From: Anaerolineaceae bacterium
GTDB taxonomy: Bacteria > Chloroflexota > Anaerolineae > Anaerolineales > Anaerolineaceae
Reading direction: 5' to 3'
Length of the DNA: 8,294 nt
NCBI GenBank assembly: GCA_021107195.1
Contig: JAIOTF010000327.1
Coordinates: 1 to 8,294 of the forward strand
Of the stretch, positions 1 to 6,000 are shown piece after piece; the first letter of the stretch is position 1, and the number at the start of each line of letters is the position of its first letter. The notes under the pieces were generated by a model, which worked only from the letters and a program-made list of their open reading frames with translations, made no database searches and was not told the DNA's origin. The translations under genes and the position numbers were made by a program.

Positions 1-2464
1 CCGCGGCCAAAGCCAGACCCTGACGCAGGTCAAAGTCGACATCGGCGGCTACCAGGTTCTGCACCAACCCCAGTGCGGCACGCCGCTGGGCAAAGGGATC
101 CTTCGTCCCGGTCGGCGCCAGACCAGCGGCAAACAACCCGGCCAGGGTATCCAGACGATCCGCCAGCCCCACCAGCAAACCAGCTTTGGACTGCGGAGAA
201 ACATCGCCGGCAGTACGCGGCAGATAATGTTCATAGATCGCCTGACCGACGGCTTTATCCTCGCCCATCAATCCGGCATAATGGCGGCCTATCACCCCTT
301 GCAACGAAGTCATCTCCACCACCATGTGTGAAACCAGGTCAGCTTTGCACAGATGAGCAGCGCGCTGCGCGACCTGTTTATCTTCTTCGTTTACATCAAA
401 CAACGGCAGCAAGTCTGTCACCACGCCTTCAATGCGCTTGCTCTTGTCAAGCATTGAGCCCAGCTTGTACTGGAAGATGAGCGTGTCCAGTCGGGGCAGC
501 AGGTCTTCCAATGATTTATTTTGCTGCAAGTCTTCCGCAATGAAAAAGGCTGCATCGGCAAAACGTGCCCGCACCACCTGTTCATTGCCATCGGCCACCG
601 TCTCCAGATACTGGCCGCCGCCGTTGCGCACGGTTACGAAATACGGCATCAGGTTGCCATCGGCATCCTTGAGCGGGAAGTAACGCTGGTGCTTCTTCAT
701 CACCGAGATCAACACCTCGGGCGGCAGCTCCAGATGCTTCTTTTCAAACGTGCCGCGCAGGGCAGTCGGGGCTTCCACCAGCATATTGACCTCATCCAGC
801 AGGCTTTCATCCAGTTCCTGGCTGGCGTTGACTTCGGCCATCAGCACCTTCACCTGAGCGGCGATCGTTTCCTTGCGCTCCTGAACATCAAGGATGATGC
901 CCTGTGCTGCCAGTACGTGGTAGTACCCTGCCGGATCGGCCACCGAGAATTCGCTCTGTTCCTGGAAGCGCAGACCGCGGGTCACGCGTCCTGAACACAG
1001 TCCGGCATATTCAAACGGCACCACCTGCTCACCAAACAAGGCCAGCAACCAGCGCACCGGGCGTGAAAAACCTTCATTGGAGGCGTTCCAGCGCATATTC
1101 TTGTCAAAATGCAACCCCTTGACCAAAGCAGTCAGGCGCTCGCTGAGTACCTCCGGCGCAGGCCGGCCTGTCTCACTTACCAAAGCCACCACATACTCGC
1201 CGCCGTTGATCTCGCGCACTTCCAGATCAGTCACGTCAATCCCCTTACCGCGGGCAAAGCCTTCGGCGGCCCGGGAGGGTTTGCCATCGGCATCATACGC
1301 CCGACTGGCGGGCGGGCCTTTGACAACAGAATCCTGATCAGGCTGCCCGGGGGCCATATCAGCCACCGAAACCACCAGGCGCCGCGGCGTGCCCAGCACG
1401 CGCACATCACCATGCTCCAGACGCAGTTCTTTCAGCAAAACAGACACTTTGCTTTCCAATTGGGCCAGCGCCGACTCGAGGTCTGCTGCGGGCAATTCTT
1501 CCGTACCGATCTCCAGCAGGAATTCAGCCGGAGCGCCAGGTGCTTCAAGTGCTTCCGTCACAGCTTCAGCAGCTTCTTCGGCGGCTTCGGTCAACCACGG
1601 AAAGCCTAATTCCTCGCGCTGATCCACAAAAGCCTTGGCGACTTTCGTTGCCAGAATGCGCATCTGCGAGAACATGGCCTGGCGTTCGGTCACACCCACT
1701 GCGCCGCGCGTGTCGAGAATATTAAAGGTATGCGAGCATTTCAACACATAATCATGGGCAGGCAGCACCAACCCCTCAGACAGGCACTGATTGGCCTCTT
1801 TGACGAACAAATCATACATCTGGCGCACCTGTTCTACATTAGCCACTTCGAAGTAGTACTTGCTGTGTTCATACTCAGCCTGATAATTGACATCCCCATA
1901 GGTACGTTCCGGGCTCCACTGCAATTTGCGGAAATGGCGCACGCGCTGCAAAGGCATGGCGATGCGCTCAAGACCATAGGTCAGCTCGGCTGCTACCGGG
2001 TCAACCATCTGGCCGCCGGCCTGCTGAAAGTAAGTGAACTGGGTGATCTCCTGACCATCCAGCCAGACTTCCCAGCCCAGACCCCAGGCGCCCAGGGCGG
2101 GCGAGTTCCAGTTGTCTTCCACAAAGCGGATGTCATGCTTCTGCGGGTCAATCCCCAGGGCCATCAACGACCCCAGATACAGCTCCTGCACATTTTCGGG
2201 CGCCGGCTTGAGGATCACCTGAAATTGGTAATGCTGCTGCAAGCGGTAGGGATTATCGCCGTAACGGCCATCGTCCGGGCGGATGGAAGGTTCGACATAG
2301 GCCACATCCCACGGCTCAGGGCCCAGCACGCGCAGGAAGGTAGCCGGGTTATAGGTACCCGCACCGACTTGTGTATAGTAAGGCTGCCAGATCATACAGC
2401 CATAATCAGCCCAATATTGCTGTAGTTTTAAAATGATCGATTGAAAAGAGAATTGATTATCCAT
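1..2464 (-). CDS. glyQS: Fused glycyl-tRNA synthetase alpha-beta chain (GlyQS), 3' end beyond the left edge
   Basis: Joins glycine to tRNA-Gly in the cytoplasm using ATP. My reading of the minus strand from the ATG at 2464 stays open for 821 codons to the window edge. Residues 1 to about 290 match the alpha subunit: LQQYWADYGCMIWQPY, GAGTYNPATFLRVLGPEPW, RLQQHYQFQVILKP, DIRFVEDNWNSPALGAWGLG. An acidic Ala/Glu linker (about 290-312) leads in the same frame to the beta subunit, beginning EFLLEIGTEELPA at residue 314 and continuing through KKHQRYFPL, CKADLVSHMVVEMTSLQG and LADRLDTLAGLF. The C-terminal tRNA-binding part is off the window. GGAG at 2470-2473, 5 nt upstream, supports the start. Single-chain GlyQS is known from Chlamydia and some other lineages; most bacteria use two genes. 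It lies downstream of recO on the same strand but is separated by about 900 bp, and has a consensus TATAAT 40 bp upstream of its start. Confidence 0.96.
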   Translation of the reverse strand, partial: MDNQFSFQSIILKLQQYWADYGCMIWQPYYTQVGAGTYNPATFLRVLGPEPWDVAYVEPSIRPDDGRYGDNPYRLQQHYQFQVILKPAPENVQELYLGSLMALGIDPQKHDIRFVEDNWNSPALGAWGLGWEVWLDGQEITQFTYFQQAGGQMVDPVAAELTYGLERIAMPLQRVRHFRKLQWSPERTYGDVNYQAEYEHSKYYFEVANVEQVRQMYDLFVKEANQCLSEGLVLPAHDYVLKCSHTFNILDTRGAVGVTERQAMFSQMRILATKVAKAFVDQREELGFPWLTEAAEEAAEAVTEALEAPGAPAEFLLEIGTEELPAADLESALAQLESKVSVLLKELRLEHGDVRVLGTPRRLVVSVADMAPGQPDQDSVVKGPPASRAYDADGKPSRAAEGFARGKGIDVTDLEVREINGGEYVVALVSETGRPAPEVLSERLTALVKGLHFDKNMRWNASNEGFSRPVRWLLALFGEQVVPFEYAGLCSGRVTRGLRFQEQSEFSVADPAGYYHVLAAQGIILDVQERKETIAAQVKVLMAEVNASQELDESLLDEVNMLVEAPTALRGTFEKKHLELPPEVLISVMKKHQRYFPLKDADGNLMPYFVTVRNGGGQYLETVADGNEQVVRARFADAAFFIAEDLQQNKSLEDLLPRLDTLIFQYKLGSMLDKSKRIEGVVTDLLPLFDVNEEDKQVAQRAAHLCKADLVSHMVVEMTSLQGVIGRHYAGLMGEDKAVGQAIYEHYLPRTAGDVSPQSKAGLLVGLADRLDTLAGLFAAGLAPTGTKDPFAQRRAALGLVQNLVAADVDFDLRQGLALAA

Positions 2465-2469
2465 GAGAA

Positions 2470-2473
2470 CTCC
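2470..2473 (-). promoter_or_regulatory. Ribosome binding site of glyQS
   Basis: GGAG on the minus strand, 5 nt before the ATG at 2464. It fixes the start that gives the family-typical N-terminus MDNQFSFQSIILKLQQYW. Confidence 0.7.
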
Positions 2474-2503
2474 AAACCGTAGGTTTTGTAAAATATCCTA
2501 CTG

Positions 2504-2533
2504 ATTATACCTTGACTTTGAGAATCATTCTCA
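2504..2533 (-). promoter_or_regulatory. Candidate glyQS promoter with Fur-family-like palindrome
   Basis: On the minus strand a perfect TATAAT (2504-2509) lies 40 bp before the glyQS start. No good -35 hexamer is present at 16-18 bp. The -35 area is instead covered by the perfect 7-1-7 palindrome TGAGAATCATTCTCA (2519-2533). The Fur-family 7-1-7 consensus is TGATAATNATTATCA, matched here at 12 of 14 arm positions. The -10 box is read directly; operator function is inference. One arm runs into a common dispersed repeat (2533-2548), so the palindrome could be accidental. Confidence 0.4.
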
Positions 2534-2548
2534 CGCAAAGGCGCAAAG
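2533..2548 (+). repeat. Tandem octamer of a dispersed CGCAAAG-type repeat
   Basis: ACGCAAAG is followed directly by GCGCAAAG. From memory, TCTCACGCAAAGGCGCAAAG-like stretches recur between genes in many Chloroflexota, cyanobacterial and planctomycete genomes and yield spurious peptides of the HAKAQRRKE type. The two tandem units are visible here; family membership is recollection. Confidence 0.45.
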
Positions 2549-2610
2549 AAAAACCTTGTATAATAATAACGTATCGCGTTACTATTTCTAGCCGAAAGTA
2601 GATCTCGTAA

Positions 2611-2629
2611 GGGCGAATGGCGTTCGCCC
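2611..2629. repeat. Hairpin repeat GGGCGAA/TTCGCCC
   Basis: Perfect 7-bp arms (2611-2617 and 2623-2629) with a 5-nt loop TGGCG, preceded by GTAA. The GTAAGGGCGA start is shared with the palindrome at 4211-4238, so this is probably a second, degenerate member of the same dispersed family. It lies 73 bp before higA and shows no T-tract. Confidence 0.6.
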
Positions 2630-2701
2630 AAGCTCCATGTTAACTTGCCTCCTAATCTTCACTAGATACCACCGGCTTACTATACAGAAGGCACCCATCC
2701 A

Positions 2702-3031
2702 ATGACCAAAGAAAACCTCTCCCCCATCCATCCTGGTGAAATACTAATGGAAGAGTTTCTAAAACCATTGAACCTCAGCCAATACCGCCTGGCGAAGGAC
2801 ATTCAGGTACCGCCGCGTCGCATCAACGAGATCGTGCATGGCAAACGGGCTATTACCTCCGACACCGCCCTGCGCCTGTCGCGCTACTTCGGCATGTCAG
2901 ACCAATTCTGGATGAATTTGCAAATGCGCTATGACCTTGAGATGCAAAGAGATACGCTGGGAGAACGACTATTCGATGTGAAAGTGCTGGCACATGCAAT
3001 GAATGAGAACCCTGATACTTATTCTGCGTAA
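2702..3031 (+). CDS. higA: HigA-family antitoxin (XRE-type HTH), no toxin partner visible
   Basis: A DNA-binding protein of 109 residues, typical length for the HigA/VapI family, whose members neutralise a HigB RelE-like mRNA nuclease and repress their own operon. The family start signature SPIHPGEILMEEFLKPLNLS is at residues 6-25. A helix-turn-helix follows (about 23-70) with YRLAKDIQVPPRRINEIVHG and KRAITSDTALRLSRYFG, then the typical FWMNLQMRYDLE. A weak AGAAGG lies 10 nt before the ATG. HigB is normally encoded just upstream, but no such gene fits in 2465-2701 and none follows in 3032-3364, so this looks like an orphan antitoxin. It is the only plus-strand gene in the minus-strand run between glmU and glyQS and sits among repeats, suggesting insertion or a decayed toxin-antitoxin pair. 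The fold assignment is firm; its present function is uncertain. Confidence 0.92.
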   Translation: MTKENLSPIHPGEILMEEFLKPLNLSQYRLAKDIQVPPRRINEIVHGKRAITSDTALRLSRYFGMSDQFWMNLQMRYDLEMQRDTLGERLFDVKVLAHAMNENPDTYSA

Positions 3032-3103
3032 AATGATCCAAAAACCAAACTGCCGCTTCGCCCCCTAAGGGGATAAAAACAGGCTCAGCATACGGGGAGT
3101 TTT

Positions 3104-3136
3104 CATTATAAATTGCACATTCTAAATTATGAATTG
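3104..3136. repeat. Heptamer-type direct repeat, copy 1
   Basis: A 33-nt unit that recurs in the same orientation at 3342-3374 with 2 mismatches. It contains two near-identical 12-mers, CATTATAAATTG and AATTATGAATTG, 21 nt apart, in line with a 7-nt periodicity (21 = 3 x 7). Confidence 0.75.
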
Positions 3137-3205
3137 CATTTGGTGAAATCGTGTGCGTGGTCAGCTCTAAAGATGAACTAATTCCCCACAGTTTCCAATC
3201 AAATT

Positions 3206-3234
3206 GAAAACCGAGACTTCAGTTTTCGTTTTTT
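3206..3234 (+). terminator. Weak terminator downstream of higA
   Basis: GAAAAC (3206-3211) pairs with GTTTTC (3222-3227), with a possible GA/TC extension inside, and is followed by a run of six T (3229-3234). The stem is AT-rich, so strength is doubtful. GTTTCCAAT at 3191-3199 can compete for the first arm (8 of 9 pairs). Confidence 0.4.
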
Positions 3235-3269
3235 GTACAAATATGCAATCGGATTGCATATTTGTACAA
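3233..3269. repeat. Perfect 17-bp inverted repeat with 3-nt centre
   Basis: The left arm TTGTACAAATATGCAAT (3233-3249) and its exact reverse complement (3253-3269) flank CGG. The outer 8 bp, TTGTACAA, are themselves a palindrome. No T-run follows on either strand, so it is not a standard terminator. It may be a binding site or a dispersed repeat; which one cannot be told from one copy. Confidence 0.85.
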
Positions 3270-3286
3270 GCCCTTCTTCCCCAAAC

Positions 3287-3335
3287 AAAAGACACCCCGC
3301 CATGTTGATCAATTCAACCCAGTGAGGTGTTTTTC
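3287..3335. terminator. Probable bidirectional terminator at the recO / higA convergence
   Basis: ACACC (3292-3296) pairs with GGTGT (3326-3330), extendable by one more pair past a mismatch, and an inner GTTGA/TCAAC arm lies in the loop. T4 follows on the plus strand and T4 (the A-run at 3287-3290) on the minus strand. The position, 35 bp beyond the recO stop, suits recO. The long loop keeps confidence moderate. Confidence 0.5.
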
Positions 3336-3336
3336 A

Positions 3337-3374
3337 TTTTACATTATAAATTGTACATTCTACATTATGAATTG
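3337..3374. repeat. Heptamer-type direct repeat, copy 2, overlapping the recO 3' end
   Basis: From 3341 the sequence reads as near-tandem heptamers: ACATTAT, AAATTGT, ACATTCT, ACATTAT, GAATTGT. The 33-nt core (3342-3374) matches copy 1 at 31 of 33 positions. It supplies the recO TAA stop (3365-3367) and the last codons. Confidence 0.8.
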
Positions 3375-4132
3375 TTTCTTCGCACCAACTTAAGAAAATC
3401 CGGCGTGTTCAGCCTGCGCTCGAGATGATACATCAAATAATGCTGGATGGCCGCTTCCATCTCGGGGCGTACAGCAGCGGGAAGAGAAACGCGCATAGCT
3501 TCGATATAGCTGCTGCGCTGGAAGTGGCGCAGGAACTTGAGCGTGCGCATCGACATGGGGCGTACGTTGGGCGTCCCTTTGCCGCAGTTGGGGCACAGCG
3601 CACCGCCCGTCTCGGCGGAGAAGAACTGATCCTCTGGCTGGATGGCTTTGCCGCAGTTGCCACACACCTTCAACTCAGGACGGAAGCCGAGCAAATCCAG
3701 CAAGCGCAATTCGTAGTAGCGTACCACCTGGAAGGGGTCGTCGCTTTCGGCCAGGCGCTGGAGAGTATTGATCAGCAGGCGATAGAGGGGCAGGTTCTGC
3801 CCTTCTTCGCCGCTGGAGCGGTCGATCAGTTCGATCACATAGGCGGCGTAGCCCATCATCACCAAATCTTCGCGCAGAGGCTGGTAGGCATCCACCGTTT
3901 CCGCCTGGGTGATGATCCACAAATTGCGTCCTTTGGCGAGCTGGAGCGTCACCCGGGTGAAAGGTTCCAGGTGGCCGGCCTTGCGCGAGCGCAGTTTGCG
4001 CACGCCCTTGGCGATGGCGCGCACTTTGCCCATCTCGCGGGTGAACAACACCAAAATACGGTCTGCCTCGCCCCAATCGGAGTGACGCAGGACGACGGCT
4101 TCTACTCGTTTGGATCGCTCGGTGGATGGCAT
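3365..4132 (-). CDS. recO: DNA repair protein RecO
   Basis: RecO acts in the RecFOR pathway in the cytoplasm: it binds SSB-coated single-stranded DNA and, with RecR, helps load RecA at gaps. The 255-residue product has the family's usual length. The N-terminal OB-fold is seen in VEAVVLRHSDWGEADRILVLFT (split here only by the fold start at residue 11) and KVRAIAKGVRKLRSRKAG (36-53). The helical C-terminal domain carries a four-cysteine zinc site, C157xxC160 and C180xxC183, and the LLDLLGFRPEL signature (144-154). The ATG at 4132 has only a weak purine-rich stretch upstream. The stop codon and final Asn-Ser come from a heptamer repeat, so the original C-terminus may have been slightly changed. 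A terminator separates it from cdd upstream, so it probably has its own promoter, which I could not place. Confidence 0.95.
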   Translation of the reverse strand: MPSTERSKRVEAVVLRHSDWGEADRILVLFTREMGKVRAIAKGVRKLRSRKAGHLEPFTRVTLQLAKGRNLWIITQAETVDAYQPLREDLVMMGYAAYVIELIDRSSGEEGQNLPLYRLLINTLQRLAESDDPFQVVRYYELRLLDLLGFRPELKVCGNCGKAIQPEDQFFSAETGGALCPNCGKGTPNVRPMSMRTLKFLRHFQRSSYIEAMRVSLPAAVRPEMEAAIQHYLMYHLERRLNTPDFLKLVRRNNS

Positions 4133-4193
4133 TGGATTTTTCTCTATCCCTGAAGTGAATTTGTACCTACACGGTTAATTCAACAATGTCTAT

Positions 4194-4238
4194 GTAGGGG
4201 CGATTTGCTTGTAAGGGCGATTTGCAAATCGCCCCTAC
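4194..4238. repeat. Palindromic GTAGGGGCGATTTGC repeat element
   Basis: GTAGGGGCGATTTGC (4194-4208) is the exact reverse complement of 4224-4238. Between them a second unit, GTAAGGGCGATTTGC, starts at 4211 and forms a perfect 20-bp palindrome (4215-4234) with the same right arm. Two alternative hairpins can therefore form. No T-tract follows. It resembles short repeats common between genes in Chloroflexota (recollection) and sits where era lies in related gene orders. Confidence 0.8.
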
Positions 4239-4270
4239 GCCAGATCAAATTGATACCCCTATTTTAATCG

Positions 4271-4294
4271 AAAAAGCGCAGCCTTACGCTGCAC
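4271..4294 (-). terminator. Rho-independent terminator after cdd
   Basis: On the minus strand GTGCAGC-GTAAG-GCTGCGC forms a 7-bp stem (one G-T pair) with a 5-nt loop, followed directly by TTTTT. It begins 19 bp past the cdd stop codon and should end the glmU-CNNM-cdd transcript. Confidence 0.75.
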
Positions 4295-4313
4295 TTCATT
4301 CGCTCATCTTATC

Positions 4314-4721
4314 TTACTTCCGCGGCAACTGGTCCGGGGTGAATGCGCCGGGCAGCAAATCACCGACAGTAGGTTCACAGCGCACTTTGCCTTTGTCATC
4401 GGCGATGATGACCAAGGTCTCCAGGCCAAACTCGGCCAGCACCTGACGGCAGCCACCGCAGCACACACCGGCGTTCTCGGTGACCACGGCGATCGCCTCA
4501 AATTTCTTTTCCCCTTCCGATACCGCCTTGAAGACCGCCACCCGCTCGGCACACATCGTGGTCGGATAAGCCGCATTTTCAATATTGACCCCGCAGAATA
4601 TCTTTCCGCTGCTGGTCAATAAGGCGGCCCCCACCTGATAGTGGGAATAAGGCACATAGGCGTTTTGACGGGTCTCAATCGCCATTTGCACCAATTTTTC
4701 TTTCATTTCATTACTTACCAT
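4314..4721 (-). CDS. cdd: Cytidine deaminase
   Basis: Deaminates cytidine and deoxycytidine to uridine and deoxyuridine in cytoplasmic pyrimidine salvage. The 135-residue length fits the small tetrameric class. Visible motifs are VPYSHYQVGAALL (23-35), the substrate-binding NIENAAYP (46-53), MCAERVA with zinc ligand Cys57 and catalytic Glu59, and CGGCRQVLAEF with zinc ligands Cys88 and Cys91. The usual Pro before the second zinc motif (PCGxC) is Cys87, giving three nearby cysteines. The start at 4721 is 4 nt past the upstream gene's stop, and its AAGGAG lies inside that gene's last codons, which indicates translational coupling. An alternative Met6 has no better binding site. Confidence 0.96.
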   Translation of the reverse strand: MVSNEMKEKLVQMAIETRQNAYVPYSHYQVGAALLTSSGKIFCGVNIENAAYPTTMCAERVAVFKAVSEGEKKFEAIAVVTENAGVCCGGCRQVLAEFGLETLVIIADDKGKVRCEPTVGDLLPGAFTPDQLPRK

Positions 4722-4725
4722 TAAC

Positions 4726-6000
4726 TTATTCTCCTTCTAATTCTTCAGCTTGCGGCATGCGCCGTGCGCGCACATTGCGAATACTGCGGCCGACCACTTG
4801 CTCTACCGTTAAGATCCAGTCTTCCACTTCCACGATCTCACCGCCCACCGGCACAAGCCCGATCTCATCATAGATGAAACCGGCCAACGTGTCCGACACT
4901 TCTCGCTTCAGATGCGTGCCAATCAGTTCATTGATATCTTCAATATCGATACGCCCCTGAAAAACATACTCGTCTGCCGAAATCTGTTCATACGGTGCTT
5001 CTTCGAGTTGGTCATATTCATCGCGGATTTCGCCGACTATTTCCTCGACGATATCTTCCAGCGTAACCAGACCAGCCATGCCGCCGTATTCATCCACCAC
5101 TACCGAAAGGTGCACGCCCCTGGCCTGCATTTCCCGCAGCAGCTTATCGACCCGCTTGGCTTCGGGAATGAAATAGGCTGGCTTCAACAATGTGCGGATC
5201 TTGCGCTCCGGATTACTATCCCCATTCACTTGCCACTCCAACAGATCCTTGGCATATAACAAGCCAATGATATTGTCGATCGTATCTTCATAGACAGGCA
5301 AACGGGAATGTCCGGAATCGAGCACCATCTTGATCGCCTCAGGCGGGGAGGTGTTCACATCCAGAGCAAACACATCGATGCGCGGCACCATGATCTCGCG
5401 GCACAGGGTATCACCAAAATGGAAGATAGAGTAGATCATCCTCCGCTCCCCCTTTTCCAGGGTTCTTTCATCCGCCAGGCCTTCCTCCGCCCAGGTTTTC
5501 AACTCATCGTCTGTCACTGAACCGAGGCTGCGTTTAAGTACTTCGTTGGAGTCCATCATGCGCATCATCAGGCTGGACAAAGGCCAAAAGAGACCATCCT
5601 GGAATTGCGCCACAGGCAGCAAACGCACCGCCCACAATTCCACCGATTTCAACACCCGGCCTTCCAGCGCAAATTCCACACACAATATCAAAAGCCCCGA
5701 CAGAAACAGCCCCAAAAGGCTCCACCAGGGAATTGGGCTCCATTGAAAATAGACAAAAGCCAGCCAGCTTCCTACGCCTGCCATCAAGAAATGCACCAGC
5801 ACCACACTCAAACGCAGGGTAGCCGGCAGGTGACTGCGATTCATCAATTGCGATATTTTTTCAACCGAGGAGGAATTCGTTTCAGCATATTGATCTAACT
5901 GCGACAGACGCAAATAAGTGAAACTGACGCGAGACGCCGTGAATAAAACATCCAGAATGAAGAGGGCTGCCAGAAGCAGCCATATTAGGTCAGTTTCCAT
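4726..6000 (-). CDS. CNNM (DUF21) / CBS-pair / CorC_HlyC-domain membrane protein
   Basis: A 424-residue inner-membrane protein of the family often labelled hemolysin-like or HlyC/CorC; characterised CNNM/CorC relatives export or regulate Mg2+. Hydrophobic segments are at about 4-24, 59-84 and 92-112, with a further hydrophobic stretch near 125-145, forming the DUF21 region. The cytosolic part has a CBS pair (about 203-258 and 268-328) with MVPRIDVFAL, GHSRLPVYEDTIDNIIGLLY and the hallmark DEYGGMAGLVTLEDIVEEIV (303-322), then a CorC_HlyC domain (about 338-415) with DTLAGFIYDEIGLVPVGGE. It overlaps the end of glmU by 11 nt and is followed 4 nt later by cdd, so it sits in the middle of a coupled operon. 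The CBS pair suggests nucleotide control. The transported ion cannot be read from the sequence, and the DUF21 part looks less conserved than the rest. Confidence 0.93.
   Translation of the reverse strand: METDLIWLLLAALFILDVLFTASRVSFTYLRLSQLDQYAETNSSSVEKISQLMNRSHLPATLRLSVVLVHFLMAGVGSWLAFVYFQWSPIPWWSLLGLFLSGLLILCVEFALEGRVLKSVELWAVRLLPVAQFQDGLFWPLSSLMMRMMDSNEVLKRSLGSVTDDELKTWAEEGLADERTLEKGERRMIYSIFHFGDTLCREIMVPRIDVFALDVNTSPPEAIKMVLDSGHSRLPVYEDTIDNIIGLLYAKDLLEWQVNGDSNPERKIRTLLKPAYFIPEAKRVDKLLREMQARGVHLSVVVDEYGGMAGLVTLEDIVEEIVGEIRDEYDQLEEAPYEQISADEYVFQGRIDIEDINELIGTHLKREVSDTLAGFIYDEIGLVPVGGEIVEVEDWILTVEQVVGRSIRNVRARRMPQAEELEGE

Larger units (their letters stand above)
3032..3364. other. Gene-free spacer between higA and recO (convergent 3' ends), repeat-rich
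   Basis: No coding sequence is supported here. The spacer holds, in order, a short CCCC-TAA-GGGG hairpin (3062-3072), heptamer repeat copy 1, a weak plus-strand terminator, a perfect 17-bp inverted repeat, a hairpin flanked by A- and T-tracts, and heptamer repeat copy 2, which runs into the end of recO. Confidence 0.8.

Noticed and set aside
1730..2425. 231-codon open frame on the plus strand
   Set aside because: It is antisense to the highly conserved GlyQ part of glyQS; there is no binding site or domain to support it.
2428..2631. 67-codon minus-strand frame overlapping the glyQS start
   Set aside because: It runs through a hairpin repeat, the CGCAAAG repeat and the promoter, and overlaps the glyQS start in another frame; the peptide is of the kind produced by dispersed repeats.
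2465..2700. T-box leader in front of glyQS
   Set aside because: T-boxes often control glycyl-tRNA synthetase genes, but no T-box core (TGGNACCGCG-like) or terminator/antiterminator pair is seen, and the -10 box leaves too short a leader.
3104..3374. CRISPR array
   Set aside because: There are only two 33-nt copies 205 bp apart with internal 7-nt periodicity and no regular spacers or cas genes.
3425..4153. 242-codon open frame on the plus strand
   Set aside because: It lies fully antisense to recO, which has clear family motifs and a zinc site; the antisense product has no recognisable domain and its composition follows the recO codons.
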